64,000 bases of DNA from Natronococcus sp. A-GB7 (lineage in GTDB: Archaea > Halobacteriota > Halobacteria > Halobacteriales > Natrialbaceae): NCBI RefSeq assembly GCF_029688865.1, contig NZ_JARUKV010000017.1, positions 43,615 through 107,614 of the forward strand, in the 5' to 3' direction. The notes beneath the pieces were generated by a model that saw only the letters and a list, made by a program, of their open reading frames with translations, did not search any database and was not told where the DNA came from. Shown here piece after piece: positions 37,437 to 48,578 of this stretch. The position numbers and the translations under genes are program-made. Within the stretch, counting starts at the first letter, position 1; the number at the start of each line of letters is the position of its first letter.

Positions 37437-38402
37437 TCACATCGCGTCGTACTCGAGTTGTGTGACAATCTCCTCCCTAGTGACCTGCTCGGTACCGAAC
37501 AGCAGTCGCAGCGACCGCGTTAACGAGATTGCCGCATCAGCGACGGCTGGATGCGTGTAGGCGAGTGCCAGCAGGATCGCTCTGCGTTTCGTCGGTTCCG
37601 CGTCGAGAGCTCGTTTCAGGGACTGCCTGGCGGACCGTAACTCGCCGGTCCCCAAGTATGCCCGCCCCGCGCGTTCGTCTATCGACGCCTTCGCGGCGCC
37701 GAGATACCCGCGCTCGTGGATCAGTTTTTCGTGTTTTTTGAGCACGGCGGCGTAATCGCGCTCGATTGCCGCCGGCGAGCTGGACATACTCTCGTGTGCG
37801 GTTCGAAAACAGAGATGGTCGGGGACGGCCGCGACGTGCCACTCCTGACATAGCCTGAGATAGAGATCCCAGTCCTGTTTCGTGGGGAGTGTCTCGTCGA
37901 AGCCACCGACCTGATCGAGCGCCTCCCGTCGAACCAGGACACGGGACGGCGATCCGATGAGATTCTTCCGGAGGATGGCATCCGAGAGGTCCCCGCTTGG
38001 CGCACTCGATTCGACATGAACCGGATCGCCGTCTGGTGACACTGAGACACAGAGACAGGTCGCGAGCCCGCTCTCAGGCGCGGCCTCAAGCGCTGCGACT
38101 TGGTCGGCGAGTTTCGTTTCTGCCCATCGGTCATCGTCGTCCAGAAATGCGATGTACTCGCCATCGGCGGCCGCTATGCCGGTGTTTCTCGCTGCCGATA
38201 ACCCCTTGTTCGTCTCGTGTTCGATACAGGTGACGACCGATGGAAACTCGTCGACGGTCTCGCTGGCGTACGAACTCGACGACCCGTCATCGACGACGAT
38301 CACTTCTAACTCATCGTGTGTCTGGTCGAGCACTGTCCGAACCGCACCCGCGAGAAAAGACGGCCGGTTGTACGTCGGAATGACCACACTGACTGCTGTC
38401 AT
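37437..38402 (-). CDS. Glycosyltransferase family 2 protein
   Basis: 321 residues from MTAVSVVIPTYNRPSF; a start seven codons upstream is possible. GT-A fold with V-V-I-P-T-Y-N-R near the start, V-V-D-D-G-S-S and the metal-binding D-D-D-D-R-W around residue 100. The C-terminal 60 residues form a helical extension. It transfers a sugar in the same glycan pathway as its neighbours. It is on the same strand as the GT4/kinase pair with a 51-base gap. Confidence 0.92.
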   Translation of the reverse strand: MTAVSVVIPTYNRPSFLAGAVRTVLDQTHDELEVIVVDDGSSSSYASETVDEFPSVVTCIEHETNKGLSAARNTGIAAADGEYIAFLDDDDRWAETKLADQVAALEAAPESGLATCLCVSVSPDGDPVHVESSAPSGDLSDAILRKNLIGSPSRVLVRREALDQVGGFDETLPTKQDWDLYLRLCQEWHVAAVPDHLCFRTAHESMSSSPAAIERDYAAVLKKHEKLIHERGYLGAAKASIDERAGRAYLGTGELRSARQSLKRALDAEPTKRRAILLALAYTHPAVADAAISLTRSLRLLFGTEQVTREEIVTQLEYDAM

Positions 38403-38572
38403 ATCCAGGAGAGTCACGCTCACCGTCTTTAGCCTACCGTTTCAGGTAGCGGACTCAAACGCACAAGACGAGACCGGCACGAACCGGCAGATGTTTCTAT
38501 CGATCAGCAATTGTCAGCACATATGGAGCCGCGAAGGAATGTCTGGGGTCGGCGACCGTCCGCTGATCAGTT

Positions 38573-39244
38573 ATGATCGACCGGGATCTCCTCCGGTTGA
38601 ACGCACGAGACACGATCTGTGAGCTGTTCACACCGGATTCGGTTTTCCCGCCTGTGACGATCTGTGACGTGTCGCCAACCGAAATCGCGACGTACGTCGA
38701 GTACGACGTGTTCACCAAGTACGGCTACGCAGGCCGTATCGAACCGGGCGAGTGGGACCTCCGTGCCGCCCCGCTCTCGTCGAGTCCCAAGTACCGGCTC
38801 ATACGCGACTATCAGACGGGAGTGATCGATAGCAGTGACCTGACGTACCAGCGACTGCGGACGGCCGGCTACCCCGAAAGCGAGGCGGCGTTTTACACTG
38901 AGTACGGCTACGGCACCTATCTCGACACACTGTTCGACTCAGTGAAGCGAAACGGGATCGAGAACGATCACACGGGGGCCGGATCGCAGACCCAACCGGT
39001 CGACAGATATGATCAGATCGCGGTCAATATCGGCCGTAACGGAGCGGTGATCTTCAACTCGTGTGGGTTCCATCGGCTCGCAACGGCCAAGCTCCTGGCG
39101 GTAGAGACGGTCCCCGTGCGACTAAACGTGATTCACGAGGACTGGTGGGAGCGGGGCCAAGGGATCAAGACACAGCTCTTAGAACATCCGTCATTGTCGT
39201 ACGTGGATCGGTTACGGCCCGCCTGGATCGATGTCGTCCGCTAA
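38573..39244 (+). CDS. ParB-N-like protein in the polysaccharide cluster
   Basis: 223 residues starting MIDRDLLRLNARDTIC. The segment N-I-G-R-N-G-A-V-I-F-N-S-C-G-F-H-R-L-A-T-A-K-L-L, read in parts, carries the R-N-G and G-x-H-R-L-A-x-A-K features of ParB/Srx-type domains, which bind or cleave nucleotides or DNA. The N-terminal half is of unknown type. It stands divergent from the GT2 gene and convergent with the flippase gene. Genes like it turn up in haloarchaeal exopolysaccharide clusters, but the role there is unknown; this is inference from motif and position. Confidence 0.6.
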   Translation: MIDRDLLRLNARDTICELFTPDSVFPPVTICDVSPTEIATYVEYDVFTKYGYAGRIEPGEWDLRAAPLSSSPKYRLIRDYQTGVIDSSDLTYQRLRTAGYPESEAAFYTEYGYGTYLDTLFDSVKRNGIENDHTGAGSQTQPVDRYDQIAVNIGRNGAVIFNSCGFHRLATAKLLAVETVPVRLNVIHEDWWERGQGIKTQLLEHPSLSYVDRLRPAWIDVVR

Positions 39245-39308
39245 CCGTAACCGGCCGGTAGCAATAGACACCCACCAGAGAGTCGACTGGCAGTGCTGAA
39301 GACGGGGC

Positions 39309-40772
39309 TCAGATCGGAGCCAACGACTGTAGCTGTTGTTTCTCGATCAGGCCGACCGACACGGTTGCAACAAGCCAGACCAAGCTGCCGAGGGCGACGA
39401 CTGCGAACAGCGAGAGGAAACCGTCGATCGCAGGCGCAAAGGGCAACACGGCAAGCACCATGACGCCGGTCACGGCGGTAATCTTCACACAGCGCGTGCC
39501 GATCGCCCACCAGTCGAGACGGAGTTCGAGATGCATGAGATACACGTTCAGTGCAACGTACACCGCGTAGGTTCCGGCCGTCGAAATCGCGGCTCCGGCG
39601 ATTCCGATCGTCGGGATTAACAGTAGGTTCAGACCCAAATTGGCAACTGCCGTCACTCCTTTCGCGTACGCGCGGTGTTTTGCGCGACCAAGGTAGTCCA
39701 GCCCACCGCTCGTGATATATGAAATCGCCTGGACGACGAGGTAGATCGTCAGTAGCTGCAGGACGATCGTCCCGCCGGTGTACTCCGGCCCGAACAGGAG
39801 TCGCAACGTGGGCTCCGCAACGATCACCAGTCCGACGGCGGCCGGCACGTAGAACAGAAGCGTGCTCGTGAGCGCCTCACCGTACAGCCGGGAGGCGGTC
39901 TCAAGATTATCGCGGTGGAGTTGCTCGCTATATCTGGGCGAGATTGCAAACCCAAGCGAGTTCGCTGGAACCTTCAGAAACGTCATGATCTGCTTTGCGA
40001 CGACGTAGTAGCTCACTGCGAGTGGTGTCAGGAACGCCCCGATCAGCAGAACATCGACGCGCTTCATGAGCGTACTGCTGTTCTCCGTGAGCGTGATCGG
40101 AAGCGCATATTCGACGATTCGACGGCGAAGCCCGGGCTCGATACGACCCCGCTCGGCGGTGGTGTAGAGATAGTAGACGGCACCAACCGTCAGAGCGGCC
40201 GCGACGAACGAACTGACCACATAGCCGACCAGGGCCCCGATCGCACCCAGCCCGGCCAGAACGAGCCCGATCGCGACGAGTGGGCGGACGACCGCTTCGA
40301 CGAGGGCGATGGAGGCTGCCCATTCGATCTTTTTGAACCCCTGGCAGATGCTCCGCCCCGAGTTGAACACCCCGTGGGTGATGACGTAGAGTCCCCCAAC
40401 CAGCAACAGGGGTTCGATCCCCGGCTCTCCAAGCAGGACTGCAACCTGTTCACGGGCGAGGACGAGTCCGACGGTGACGAGAGAAAGCGTCCCTACGAGG
40501 ACAAGGCCAACGGTCTCGATGATGTGGGGAATCTGGCCGGACGTCGTCTCCTCGTGTTCGGTGATATAGCGGGCCGCGGACTTTCCGAGCCCGAGCTTGC
40601 CGGCGACCGTGACGATGGCGAACAGCGAGATCGAGAGATACAACAGACCATATGCGTCTGGGGAGAGCAGCCGGGCCAGGACCACAACGAGGAGTCCGTT
40701 GGAGAGGTTTTTGAGGACCTGTGAGAGGAAGTCGGCTTTCAGTCCAGCGGCGATTTTTTCACTGAGTGCCAT
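39309..40772 (-). CDS. Oligosaccharide flippase family protein (Wzx/RfbX type)
   Basis: 487 residues with about 12-14 membrane helices and the usual early segment F-L-S-Q-V-L-K-N-L-S-N-G-L. The MATE/Wzx fold is visible from repeated helices and small polar residues. It should flip the lipid-linked oligosaccharide to the outer face of the membrane. It is 24 bases downstream of a ligase/polymerase-like gene on the same strand, so both export and joining steps are encoded together. Confidence 0.9.
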   Translation of the reverse strand: MALSEKIAAGLKADFLSQVLKNLSNGLLVVVLARLLSPDAYGLLYLSISLFAIVTVAGKLGLGKSAARYITEHEETTSGQIPHIIETVGLVLVGTLSLVTVGLVLAREQVAVLLGEPGIEPLLLVGGLYVITHGVFNSGRSICQGFKKIEWAASIALVEAVVRPLVAIGLVLAGLGAIGALVGYVVSSFVAAALTVGAVYYLYTTAERGRIEPGLRRRIVEYALPITLTENSSTLMKRVDVLLIGAFLTPLAVSYYVVAKQIMTFLKVPANSLGFAISPRYSEQLHRDNLETASRLYGEALTSTLLFYVPAAVGLVIVAEPTLRLLFGPEYTGGTIVLQLLTIYLVVQAISYITSGGLDYLGRAKHRAYAKGVTAVANLGLNLLLIPTIGIAGAAISTAGTYAVYVALNVYLMHLELRLDWWAIGTRCVKITAVTGVMVLAVLPFAPAIDGFLSLFAVVALGSLVWLVATVSVGLIEKQQLQSLAPI

Positions 40773-40796
40773 TGGAGTTGTGTTCTGGGCGGTCGG

Positions 40797-42047
40797 CTAT
40801 TGTTTCGGGCCTGTACTGTTCGGTCTCCGTGAACGAACCGAATCGGGGAGCGGGACATCGCTGTCGGCACTGCACAGCAGCGATACTCCGACAAACGTCG
40901 CTAGAAGCCACGATTCCGTCGACAGACCACCCAATGTGAACGATTCTGTCAGCATCTGAAACACCAGTAGTACCAGCATCGAAAAGACGAACTCGTCCCA
41001 CGGCGATCCGGTCCGTGCCTTGCGTAAGGCAGTACCCACCGAGCCGAGAATCGCTAGGATGTAGACGCCGCCGACGAGATATCCCAGGTTCAACACGATT
41101 GCGACGAACGAGTTGTGGGTTTGGAGTTCGTGATCAAAGCCAGCGCCGACGAGGGGAGTTTCGGCGGCATGCGAAAGCGCGGCCTGCCAGAACTCGAGGC
41201 GCTCGCTGCCGCCTCGCTCGATAAGGAGTGTCAGATATGACAGTCCGGTCTCTGTCAGGAAGAAGCCGACGGCCGCGATCGTACTGAGTACCGCAAACCC
41301 GACACCGAGAGCGGGCGATCTGAGCACGAAGAGAGTGACCGTGGCTGCCAGAAACGCTGCCAGCGCCATTGTGGCATCCGTGAGCACGAGTCCGATGAAT
41401 ACCACCACGAACGCCACACCCCAGATCGGACGCCGCGTTTCGAGAACGCCCCAAAGGGCACTGAGACTCGCCACGGCGGTAACGAACCCGAGGGCGTTCG
41501 GATTGGCATAGATCGAGGCGATCCGGTACCCGGGTAGCCCGAAAACGTTGTTCCCGGTCCAGGGGAAACTCGCGCTGGTGGTGTGTTCCAAGACGAGAAG
41601 GACAATCCCGAGTACGGTGAGTGCTCCTACAGCACTAACAAGCCCACGTAGAAACGACCGCGGGGCCGTCCTGACAACAGGAGCGACGAGGAAAAAGAGG
41701 GTGACGACTACAATCGGAGTGAGGACGATGTACGGGACGATCGAGACGCTTCCGGTAAGAACGAACTGGAGTACCAGACCGATCCAATAGGCCCCGAACA
41801 GCCCGAGCACGGGCGTGGCCCAGCGGGACACACCCACCCGTCCACGACTCGCTATCGAAATAACTCCTAGATAGCAAATAGGGAGCACCATCCCCGCCGA
41901 TATGAGATAACCAATCGTTGGCTCGAGCAACCAGGTCGTCGGTGCAAGTCCCGCAAACACGATTGCAACGCCGATGTAGACTGCAGATCGCTCTGCCGTA
42001 CTCATGAGTGGTGAATACGAACCGGTGTCGTTCTGCTGTGAGTCCAT
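40797..42047 (-). CDS. O-antigen ligase/polymerase-like membrane protein
   Basis: 416 residues from MDSQQNDTGSYSPL. Ten or more membrane helices, an outer-loop motif Y-A-N-P-N-A-L-G-F, and the T-H-N-S-F segment of the Wzy_C domain are present. It is related to, but clearly diverged from, the proteins at 26702 and 59478. The long frame before the chosen ATG has an arginine-rich, non-coding composition. It would polymerise or attach the glycan exported by the adjacent flippase. Confidence 0.85.
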   Translation of the reverse strand: MDSQQNDTGSYSPLMSTAERSAVYIGVAIVFAGLAPTTWLLEPTIGYLISAGMVLPICYLGVISIASRGRVGVSRWATPVLGLFGAYWIGLVLQFVLTGSVSIVPYIVLTPIVVVTLFFLVAPVVRTAPRSFLRGLVSAVGALTVLGIVLLVLEHTTSASFPWTGNNVFGLPGYRIASIYANPNALGFVTAVASLSALWGVLETRRPIWGVAFVVVFIGLVLTDATMALAAFLAATVTLFVLRSPALGVGFAVLSTIAAVGFFLTETGLSYLTLLIERGGSERLEFWQAALSHAAETPLVGAGFDHELQTHNSFVAIVLNLGYLVGGVYILAILGSVGTALRKARTGSPWDEFVFSMLVLLVFQMLTESFTLGGLSTESWLLATFVGVSLLCSADSDVPLPDSVRSRRPNSTGPKQ

Positions 42048-42132
42048 GAGCCGTGGAGAGTGGAGGCTTCCGGTCCGCTGTTCCCGTTCACGGTGATGAC
42101 CGAGTGCTGCCCGTTGCAAGGAGCCATGGCGG

Positions 42133-42369
42133 TCACGACGCGTTAGCTGGTCCTCGTTCGGTCGGTCGCTCCTCAGCGGCGGTCGATAGCGAACGAACAC
42201 GCCATCCTCTGTAGGGCGCCCTAAGACTACCGCCTAAGACGAAAACTTGTGGCCCGGCCCGGTCTGGATAAGGCGGGGAACATCCCTTCGCAATACTACA
42301 ACTCACTGTTGTCGTCGGGAACGGCAGAAAGATATCAGCGGCAAGCAGAGGGAAGACGACTGGCTTCAT
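42133..42369 (-). pseudogene. Degraded copy of the small membrane protein gene at 42892-43140
   Basis: The reading M-K-P-V-V-F-P-L-L-A-A-D-I-F-L-P-F-P lines up with M-D-P-L-I-Y-L-V-L-A-V-V-F-L-L-Q-I-P of the intact gene, and later G-P-Q-V-F-V-L-G-G-S-L with L-G-V-L-V-P-L-G-G-L. About 45 bases before both starts are also alike. Polar replacements inside the helix and lost similarity at the end argue that this copy is no longer functional. Confidence 0.5.
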
Positions 42370-42415
42370 TTACCGATAGCTGGCTATTCAGTTGCAAAAG
42401 GATTTTCATATCGCA
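42367..42415 (-). repeat. Repeated upstream sequence (copy A; copy B at 43138-43185)
   Basis: On the minus strand the two places share ATCCTTTT, then A-A-C/A-C-T-T-G-like bases and GGCCAGCTATC or AGCCAGCTATC followed by a start codon. They precede the degraded and intact copies of the same small membrane gene, so the promoter was duplicated with the gene. Confidence 0.55.
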
Positions 42416-42560
42416 TCCATGTGACGCCGGCCACGCCACACAACGGAGACCCCGCTGACAGCCGCTACGATGTCCATCGGAGTGGCATTACTGACAATAG
42501 CAGTCGAAAGAACAGCTCTGCCCCCGCATCCGCCCGATTGGGCAGCCGCAGACGACATCG

Positions 42561-42891
42561 TTGTTTTCCTCGGCCATCGCACCTTACGGGAAGATGTCGA
42601 ACAGTTACCGTACAGCGGGCGTGTTCGTGTTGCCGAGTCGTCCTGAGGGCGTACTACGGGCTCGAGGCAACAGCATCGGAGACCTAAGTCGTCTGCACGG
42701 GTCTCGAACAAGCCGTCATCGTTGGCGAACTCGATATACTGTGTCTCATCGGCGATATCGCTGCTATCGCTGACGGGACCCGGACTCAGCTCTCTGTCAC
42801 GCTGGCTACGACCGGCGAGTGTGAATCCTATGATTGGCAGCAGACGGTTCGTTCGGTCACAGAACACCTGCACCGAATTGCTAACCCGTAA
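42561..42891 (+). pseudogene. C-terminal remnant of a family 4 glycosyltransferase gene
   Basis: With frame changes, the reading has P-Y-G-K-M-S-N-S-Y-R-T-A-G-V-F-V-L-P-S-R-P-E-G-V in parts, matching the P-Y-D-E-M-P-R-I-Y-R-S-A-D-V-L-V-L-P-S-R-A-E-G-V region of the protein at 34272. It ends S-Y-D-W-Q-Q-T-V-R-S-V-T-E, matching N-Y-D-W-R-T-T-V-A-A-V-T-E. The N-terminal half is missing and the middle is shifted. It lies tail-to-tail with the small membrane gene. Confidence 0.8.
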
Positions 42892-43140
42892 CTAGGGAAC
42901 GTCATTTGTCCTCTCTCTTTCCGCAGTTTGGGAAGTGTCGGGAGAGACCGTTGGCAGTTCGCGCCGTTTATACACGTAAGCAACGACGATTCCGAGCCCA
43001 CCGAGTGGGACAAGGACCCCGAGTTCGTACCGCCCGGGATGCCTGAGTTTGCGTTTTTTCGCATCGAAGTAGACCACTGCTGATGCCGGAATTTGCAGTA
43101 GGAAAACAACAGCAAGAACGAGGTAGATGAGTGGGTCCAT
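42892..43140 (-). CDS. Small membrane protein (PLDc_N-like), intact copy
   Basis: 82 residues from MDPLIYLVLAVVF; a GTG six codons upstream is possible, but the ATG is the point conserved with the degraded copy. Two membrane helices (L-I-Y-L-V-L-A-V-V-F-L-L and L-G-V-L-V-P-L-G-G-L-G-I-V) flank a positively charged loop (A-K-K-R-K-L-R-H), with a polar tail. This resembles the short PLDc_N-type membrane proteins common in archaea. Function unknown. Confidence 0.65.
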   Translation of the reverse strand: MDPLIYLVLAVVFLLQIPASAVVYFDAKKRKLRHPGRYELGVLVPLGGLGIVVAYVYKRRELPTVSPDTSQTAERERTNDVP

Positions 43141-43520
43141 TTCCAGATAGCTGGCCACTCAAGTGTAAAAGGATGTCCATTTCGATAACTCACTGAGAGA
43201 GAATGTCTTGCAACACACCACACGCCCGAGTGACCCGCCGCAGCAGCCAGCAGTGATCGCGGTCCAGTCAGTGTCGACAGAGTGGACGGCTCCATGCGCT
43301 GTCAGAAATATCAATCTATGGCACGCGCCGGTTTCCACCGCCTTCGATCGTCCGGACTCACGATCTATCAGCGTATCTTCGTTTCACAACAGATTATCAC
43401 TCCTACTGTAGGCTCTTGCAATTGCTTCAACGTACGAGAGGTGTATACTACCGATCCGAAGTGAGACAATTTAGATATACTGGTCAAGTATTAATACGAT
43501 AGAAATTAGAGAAAAAGGGT

Positions 43521-43673
43521 ATGAACGAGGTGATCCCCCCGCAGTGTCCAGAATGTGGCTCTACGGATCTCGAACTCTCACGTGTGTCACCGAGTGAACA
43601 CAGTCGAGGCGACGAGTGGGTTACACACGCAGCATGCGAACACTGTGACCAGTACACAGAGTGGTTTGACTGA
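43521..43673 (+). CDS. Small CPxCG zinc-finger protein (intact)
   Basis: 50 residues: M-N-E-V-I-P-P-Q-C-P-E-C-G at the start and C-E-H-C near the end, with the shared middle V-S-P-S-E-H-S-R-G-D-E-W-V-T. It belongs to the same family as 10845-11000 but is more diverged in DNA, so it is an older paralogue. A TATA-like ATTAATA lies about 30 bases before the start. It is convergent with the mscS gene. Role unknown. Confidence 0.75.
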   Translation: MNEVIPPQCPECGSTDLELSRVSPSEHSRGDEWVTHAACEHCDQYTEWFD

Positions 43674-43699
43674 TAGCCGTGGTCGATCGGTGGCCGCCC

Positions 43700-44781
43700 T
43701 CACTCGGGTGGTGGGTTTTGTGATGGGACCCTGTCTCCAGTTGAGGACATCGATCGTTCGTTCGACTCTCTTTCTTGCTCAAGAAAGGAGAGTTCGCGCT
43801 GTGGGAACGGAATCGTAACCCCCTCCGCTGCGAACCGGTCATAGATGCGCCGGTTGAGCTGATCGATTGCTCGTTTTTCAGTGAGCGGATGAGCGACGTA
43901 TACCTGCACCTCGAACAGGAGTGCAGAATCGCCGAACTCGGTAAACAGGACGCGTGGCCGTGGCGAGTCCCGAACCATCGGCGCGTCCTCACAGACCTCG
44001 CTGGCGATCCGTTCGACGGTCTCGTAGTCGGTTCCGTACGCAACGGACACAGGAACGTCGAGGCGGATATGTCGCTGTGGTGCCGACTGGTTGACCACTT
44101 GGGTCGAGTTCAACACCGCGTTTGGGACGGTTACCATCGTGTTATCGGGAGTCAGCACGCTCGTCGATCGAATTCCGATATTCGTAACGGTACCCCGCAT
44201 GTCGTCTTCGAGTAAGACGACGTCGCCGGGATGATACGTGTGGTCGAACGAGAGCGAGATCCCGCCGATCAGGTTTCTGATGGCGTCCTGAGCGGCAAAG
44301 CCGATAACCACACCGAGAACTCCAGCAGAGGCCAGAAACGGCGTTACTTGTACGTTCCACACCCCAATGACGAACAACACTCCAATGACAACAACCGTGA
44401 TCGTCCAGAAGTTCTGGACGATCGGTGCGAACTCGTAGCGCTGTTCGCGCTCGTTTGCGACCTCGAGCCACTGTTCTCCGACCCGGATCGCAGCGCGCGC
44501 CCACACCACAGCCAGCGCCGTCAACACCATGTTGCTGAGGAGTGATCGCGACGTGATAAGGCCGAACGCCTGGAGTGCAAGGGAGACGCCGACAAACAGA
44601 ACCGAGAGCGAGAGCGGCGTATAACTCTCCTTTGCGATCACCCGCCGCAGCGATGTGGACTCGTTGGTCGCCGACCGGCGAAGATACCAGCGACCACCCC
44701 AGTGGATGAGCCGCGACAACAGATACGTCGTCAGCAGAACCAACGAGAGCACCAGCCACTCCCACTCGGGTAATACCACTG

Positions 44782-44785
<4 letters not shown>
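43700..44785 (-). CDS. MscS family mechanosensitive channel
   Basis: 361 residues starting MTVVLPEWEWLVLSLV. Three to four membrane helices precede the pore-lining segment F-L-A-S-A-G-V-L-G-V-V-I-G-F-A-A-Q-D, then the beta domain with Y-H-P-G-D-V-V-L and P-N-A-V-L-N-S. Such channels release osmolytes at hypo-osmotic shock. The ATG overlaps the TGA of the tnpB gene (tcat on the plus strand at 44782-44785). The insertion element thus sits directly before the start and must have replaced the native promoter or leader. Confidence 0.92.
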
Positions 44786-46165
<1,380 letters not shown>

Positions 46166-46338
46166 CTCCTTGCATTCCTGTGGACCGAGCATTCGAACCG
46201 TCTCACTGAGTGTGTCGACCAGTAGACTGCTGTTCACTCTATCTGTATATGAATTAACTGGAAAAATCATAGCGGTAGTCAGTTGGGTAGAGAGCAAACA
46301 GCTACGGGATCACACGGCGCTGGCTGCCGCTGGTGTCC

Positions 46339-48126
46339 TTATTCGACTGTGACGCTCTTTGCGAGGTTGCGTGGTTTGTCGATCGAGCGCTCCAGGCGGT
46401 TTGCGATCCAGTACGACGCCAACTGGAGCTGGATGTTGGCCAGAATCGGCGTCAGATGGGGATGGGTGGAGGGCACCTCGAGGACGTGATCGACCGAGTG
46501 ACGAACCCGATCGGGGACGTCGGTGACCGCGATGACGGGGGCACCCCGGGCCTGGACCTCCCTGACGTTGCCCAGGGTCTTCTCCAGGCGCGAGCCCGCG
46601 GTCAACAGTGCGAACACCGGTGTTCGTTCGGTCACCAGCGCTAACGGCCCGTGTTTGAGCTCGCCGGCAGCGAACCCCTCGGCGTGTTTGTACGTGATCT
46701 CCTTCATCTTCAGTGCGCCCTCGAGCGCGACCGGAGCGGTGTACTCCCGGCCGATAAAGAAGTAGGCGTCGGCGTCGACGTATGCGTCGGCGATTGCCCG
46801 CGCCTGGGAATCGTCGAGGACAGTCTGGATCTGGGCGGGCAGCTCGGCCAGGGCATCAAGCAACGCCGGGTCGGGGGTATCGACCAGCGTGCTGGTAACT
46901 AGGGCCAACGCGACCTGCTGACTCGCGAACGTCTTCGTCGCCGCAACACCGATCTCGGGGCCGGCCCGGATGTAACAGACGTGATCGCACTCACGGGCAG
47001 CCGAACTCCCAACGGTATTGGTCAGTGCAAGCGTCACCGCGCCGGCGCTGTTCGCCTCCCGAAGCGCCCGCATCGTGTCGGCGGTCTCGCCGCTCTGGGT
47101 GACACCGATGACGAGTGTCTCGCCGCCGACCGGGACGGTCTCTGCACGGTACTCGCTGGCGAGAAACGCTTGGGCCGGCACGTCGTGTTCGCGCAGCAGC
47201 CGTGCTCCGTAGCGGGCGGCGTGATACGAGGTCCCGCAGGCGACGAGCTGGATCCGGCTAGGTGCCTTGAGGTCGGCCAACTCCTCGAGGGTGAGGCGAC
47301 CCGCGGCGGCGTCGACCCGGCCCCGCAGGCAGTTCCGGATCGCACGGGGCTGTTCGTGGATCTCCTTTTTCATGTAGTGGTCGTAGCCACCCTTGCCGGC
47401 GTCCTCGGGCTCCCAGGCGACTTCATTGACCGTCGGCACCACGACGCTCCCCGACGCGTCGGTGACGGTGACGCTGTCGGGCGTCAGCGTCGCGAACTCG
47501 CCGTCCTCGAGGTAGATCACGCGGTCGGTGTACTCGATGAACGCGGGGACGTCACTCGCGAGGTAGTTCCCCTCGTCGCTGAGGCCGACGACCAGCGGCG
47601 ACTCGTGGCGTGCCGCGTAGATGGTGTCGGTATCCTCAAACACCGCCGCGACGGCGTAACTCCCCTCGAGGCGGTCGACAACCTGACGAAACGCCGTCTG
47701 GCGGTCCGCGCCCGCTGCGAGACGTTCCTCGATCAGGTGGGGGATGACCTCTGTGTCGGTCTCGCTGGTGAGGGCGTGGCCACGCGCGGCGAGCTCGTCG
47801 CGCAGCGTCTGGTAGTTTTCGATGATCCCGTTGTGGACGACCGCAACGCGGCCCTCGCAGTCGGTGTGGGGATGGGCGTTCTCGTCGGAGGGCGGTCCGT
47901 GGGTGCTCCAGCGGGTATGGCCGAGACCGGCCACCCCGTCGAGTCCCTCCGCGGTGAGGGCCGACTCGAGCGTCGCGACGTCGCCCTCGCGTTTGGTGAC
48001 GGCTATCGGGTCCGCCGCGAGGGCGACGCCCGCCGAGTCGTACCCCCGGTACTCCAACCCGTAGAGTCCCGTCAGGAGGACCTCACGCGTGTTTCCCTCC
48101 CCGGTGTAGCCGATAATCCCACACAT
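46339..48126 (-). CDS. glmS: Glutamine--fructose-6-phosphate aminotransferase (isomerizing)
   Basis: 595 residues. M-C-G-I-I-G-Y exposes the N-terminal cysteine nucleophile of the glutaminase domain after Met removal; R-W-S-T-H-G is also present. Two sugar-isomerase domains follow, the first with C-G-T-S-Y-H-A-A and S-Q-S-G-E-T-A-D-T. The end A-K-S-V-T-V-E is the standard C-terminus. It makes glucosamine-6-phosphate, the entry to UDP-N-acetylglucosamine for the envelope glycans encoded nearby. It stands alone on the minus strand. Confidence 0.96.
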   Translation of the reverse strand: MCGIIGYTGEGNTREVLLTGLYGLEYRGYDSAGVALAADPIAVTKREGDVATLESALTAEGLDGVAGLGHTRWSTHGPPSDENAHPHTDCEGRVAVVHNGIIENYQTLRDELAARGHALTSETDTEVIPHLIEERLAAGADRQTAFRQVVDRLEGSYAVAAVFEDTDTIYAARHESPLVVGLSDEGNYLASDVPAFIEYTDRVIYLEDGEFATLTPDSVTVTDASGSVVVPTVNEVAWEPEDAGKGGYDHYMKKEIHEQPRAIRNCLRGRVDAAAGRLTLEELADLKAPSRIQLVACGTSYHAARYGARLLREHDVPAQAFLASEYRAETVPVGGETLVIGVTQSGETADTMRALREANSAGAVTLALTNTVGSSAARECDHVCYIRAGPEIGVAATKTFASQQVALALVTSTLVDTPDPALLDALAELPAQIQTVLDDSQARAIADAYVDADAYFFIGREYTAPVALEGALKMKEITYKHAEGFAAGELKHGPLALVTERTPVFALLTAGSRLEKTLGNVREVQARGAPVIAVTDVPDRVRHSVDHVLEVPSTHPHLTPILANIQLQLASYWIANRLERSIDKPRNLAKSVTVE

Positions 48127-48578
48127 TAGCTCTCCCTCTCCGGATTAATTAGCTTCCCACTTATGATAAGATGTAGGTCACAAATAGTCTGCACACTCGA
48201 CATACTATTACCAACGGAGGTGTTCCTGTTTATTTATTTCGGTCAGTGCTGGGTGAAGTATCTCCGTCGGCAAAGGCGAACGAACGGGAGTCGGGTGGAG
48301 CGGTGTGTCCCGGTGACGAAACAGGACCCCGATCGGATTCGGTCTCGTTGCACTGAATCGTGGGCGTTTCGGGCGCCAGCGGCTCCTCGGTCGGTCGCGG
48401 GCATCCTCCCCTAGAGCTGTCGTTTTAATGCGTGGGCAAGACTGTCTCGAGACTCGACAGCGTACTAGCTGGCGAGAATCGGTCGACGATAGCTCGCCCG
48501 TCGACTGACAACTGGTCGACGGCAGTCATCTCTTTTCTAGACGAGTTTCAATAGCACCCGACTAAAATAACACGAGAG
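48127..48578. other. Intergenic stretch between glmS and the TPR-like gene
   Basis: About 450 bases. The part next to glmS is AT-rich and should contain the glmS promoter. The rest shows no gene, repeat or hairpin that I could support. Confidence 0.45.

Noticed and set aside
46981..48129. Plus-strand frame of about 380 codons opposite glmS
   Set aside because: glmS is unmistakable on the minus strand over its full length.
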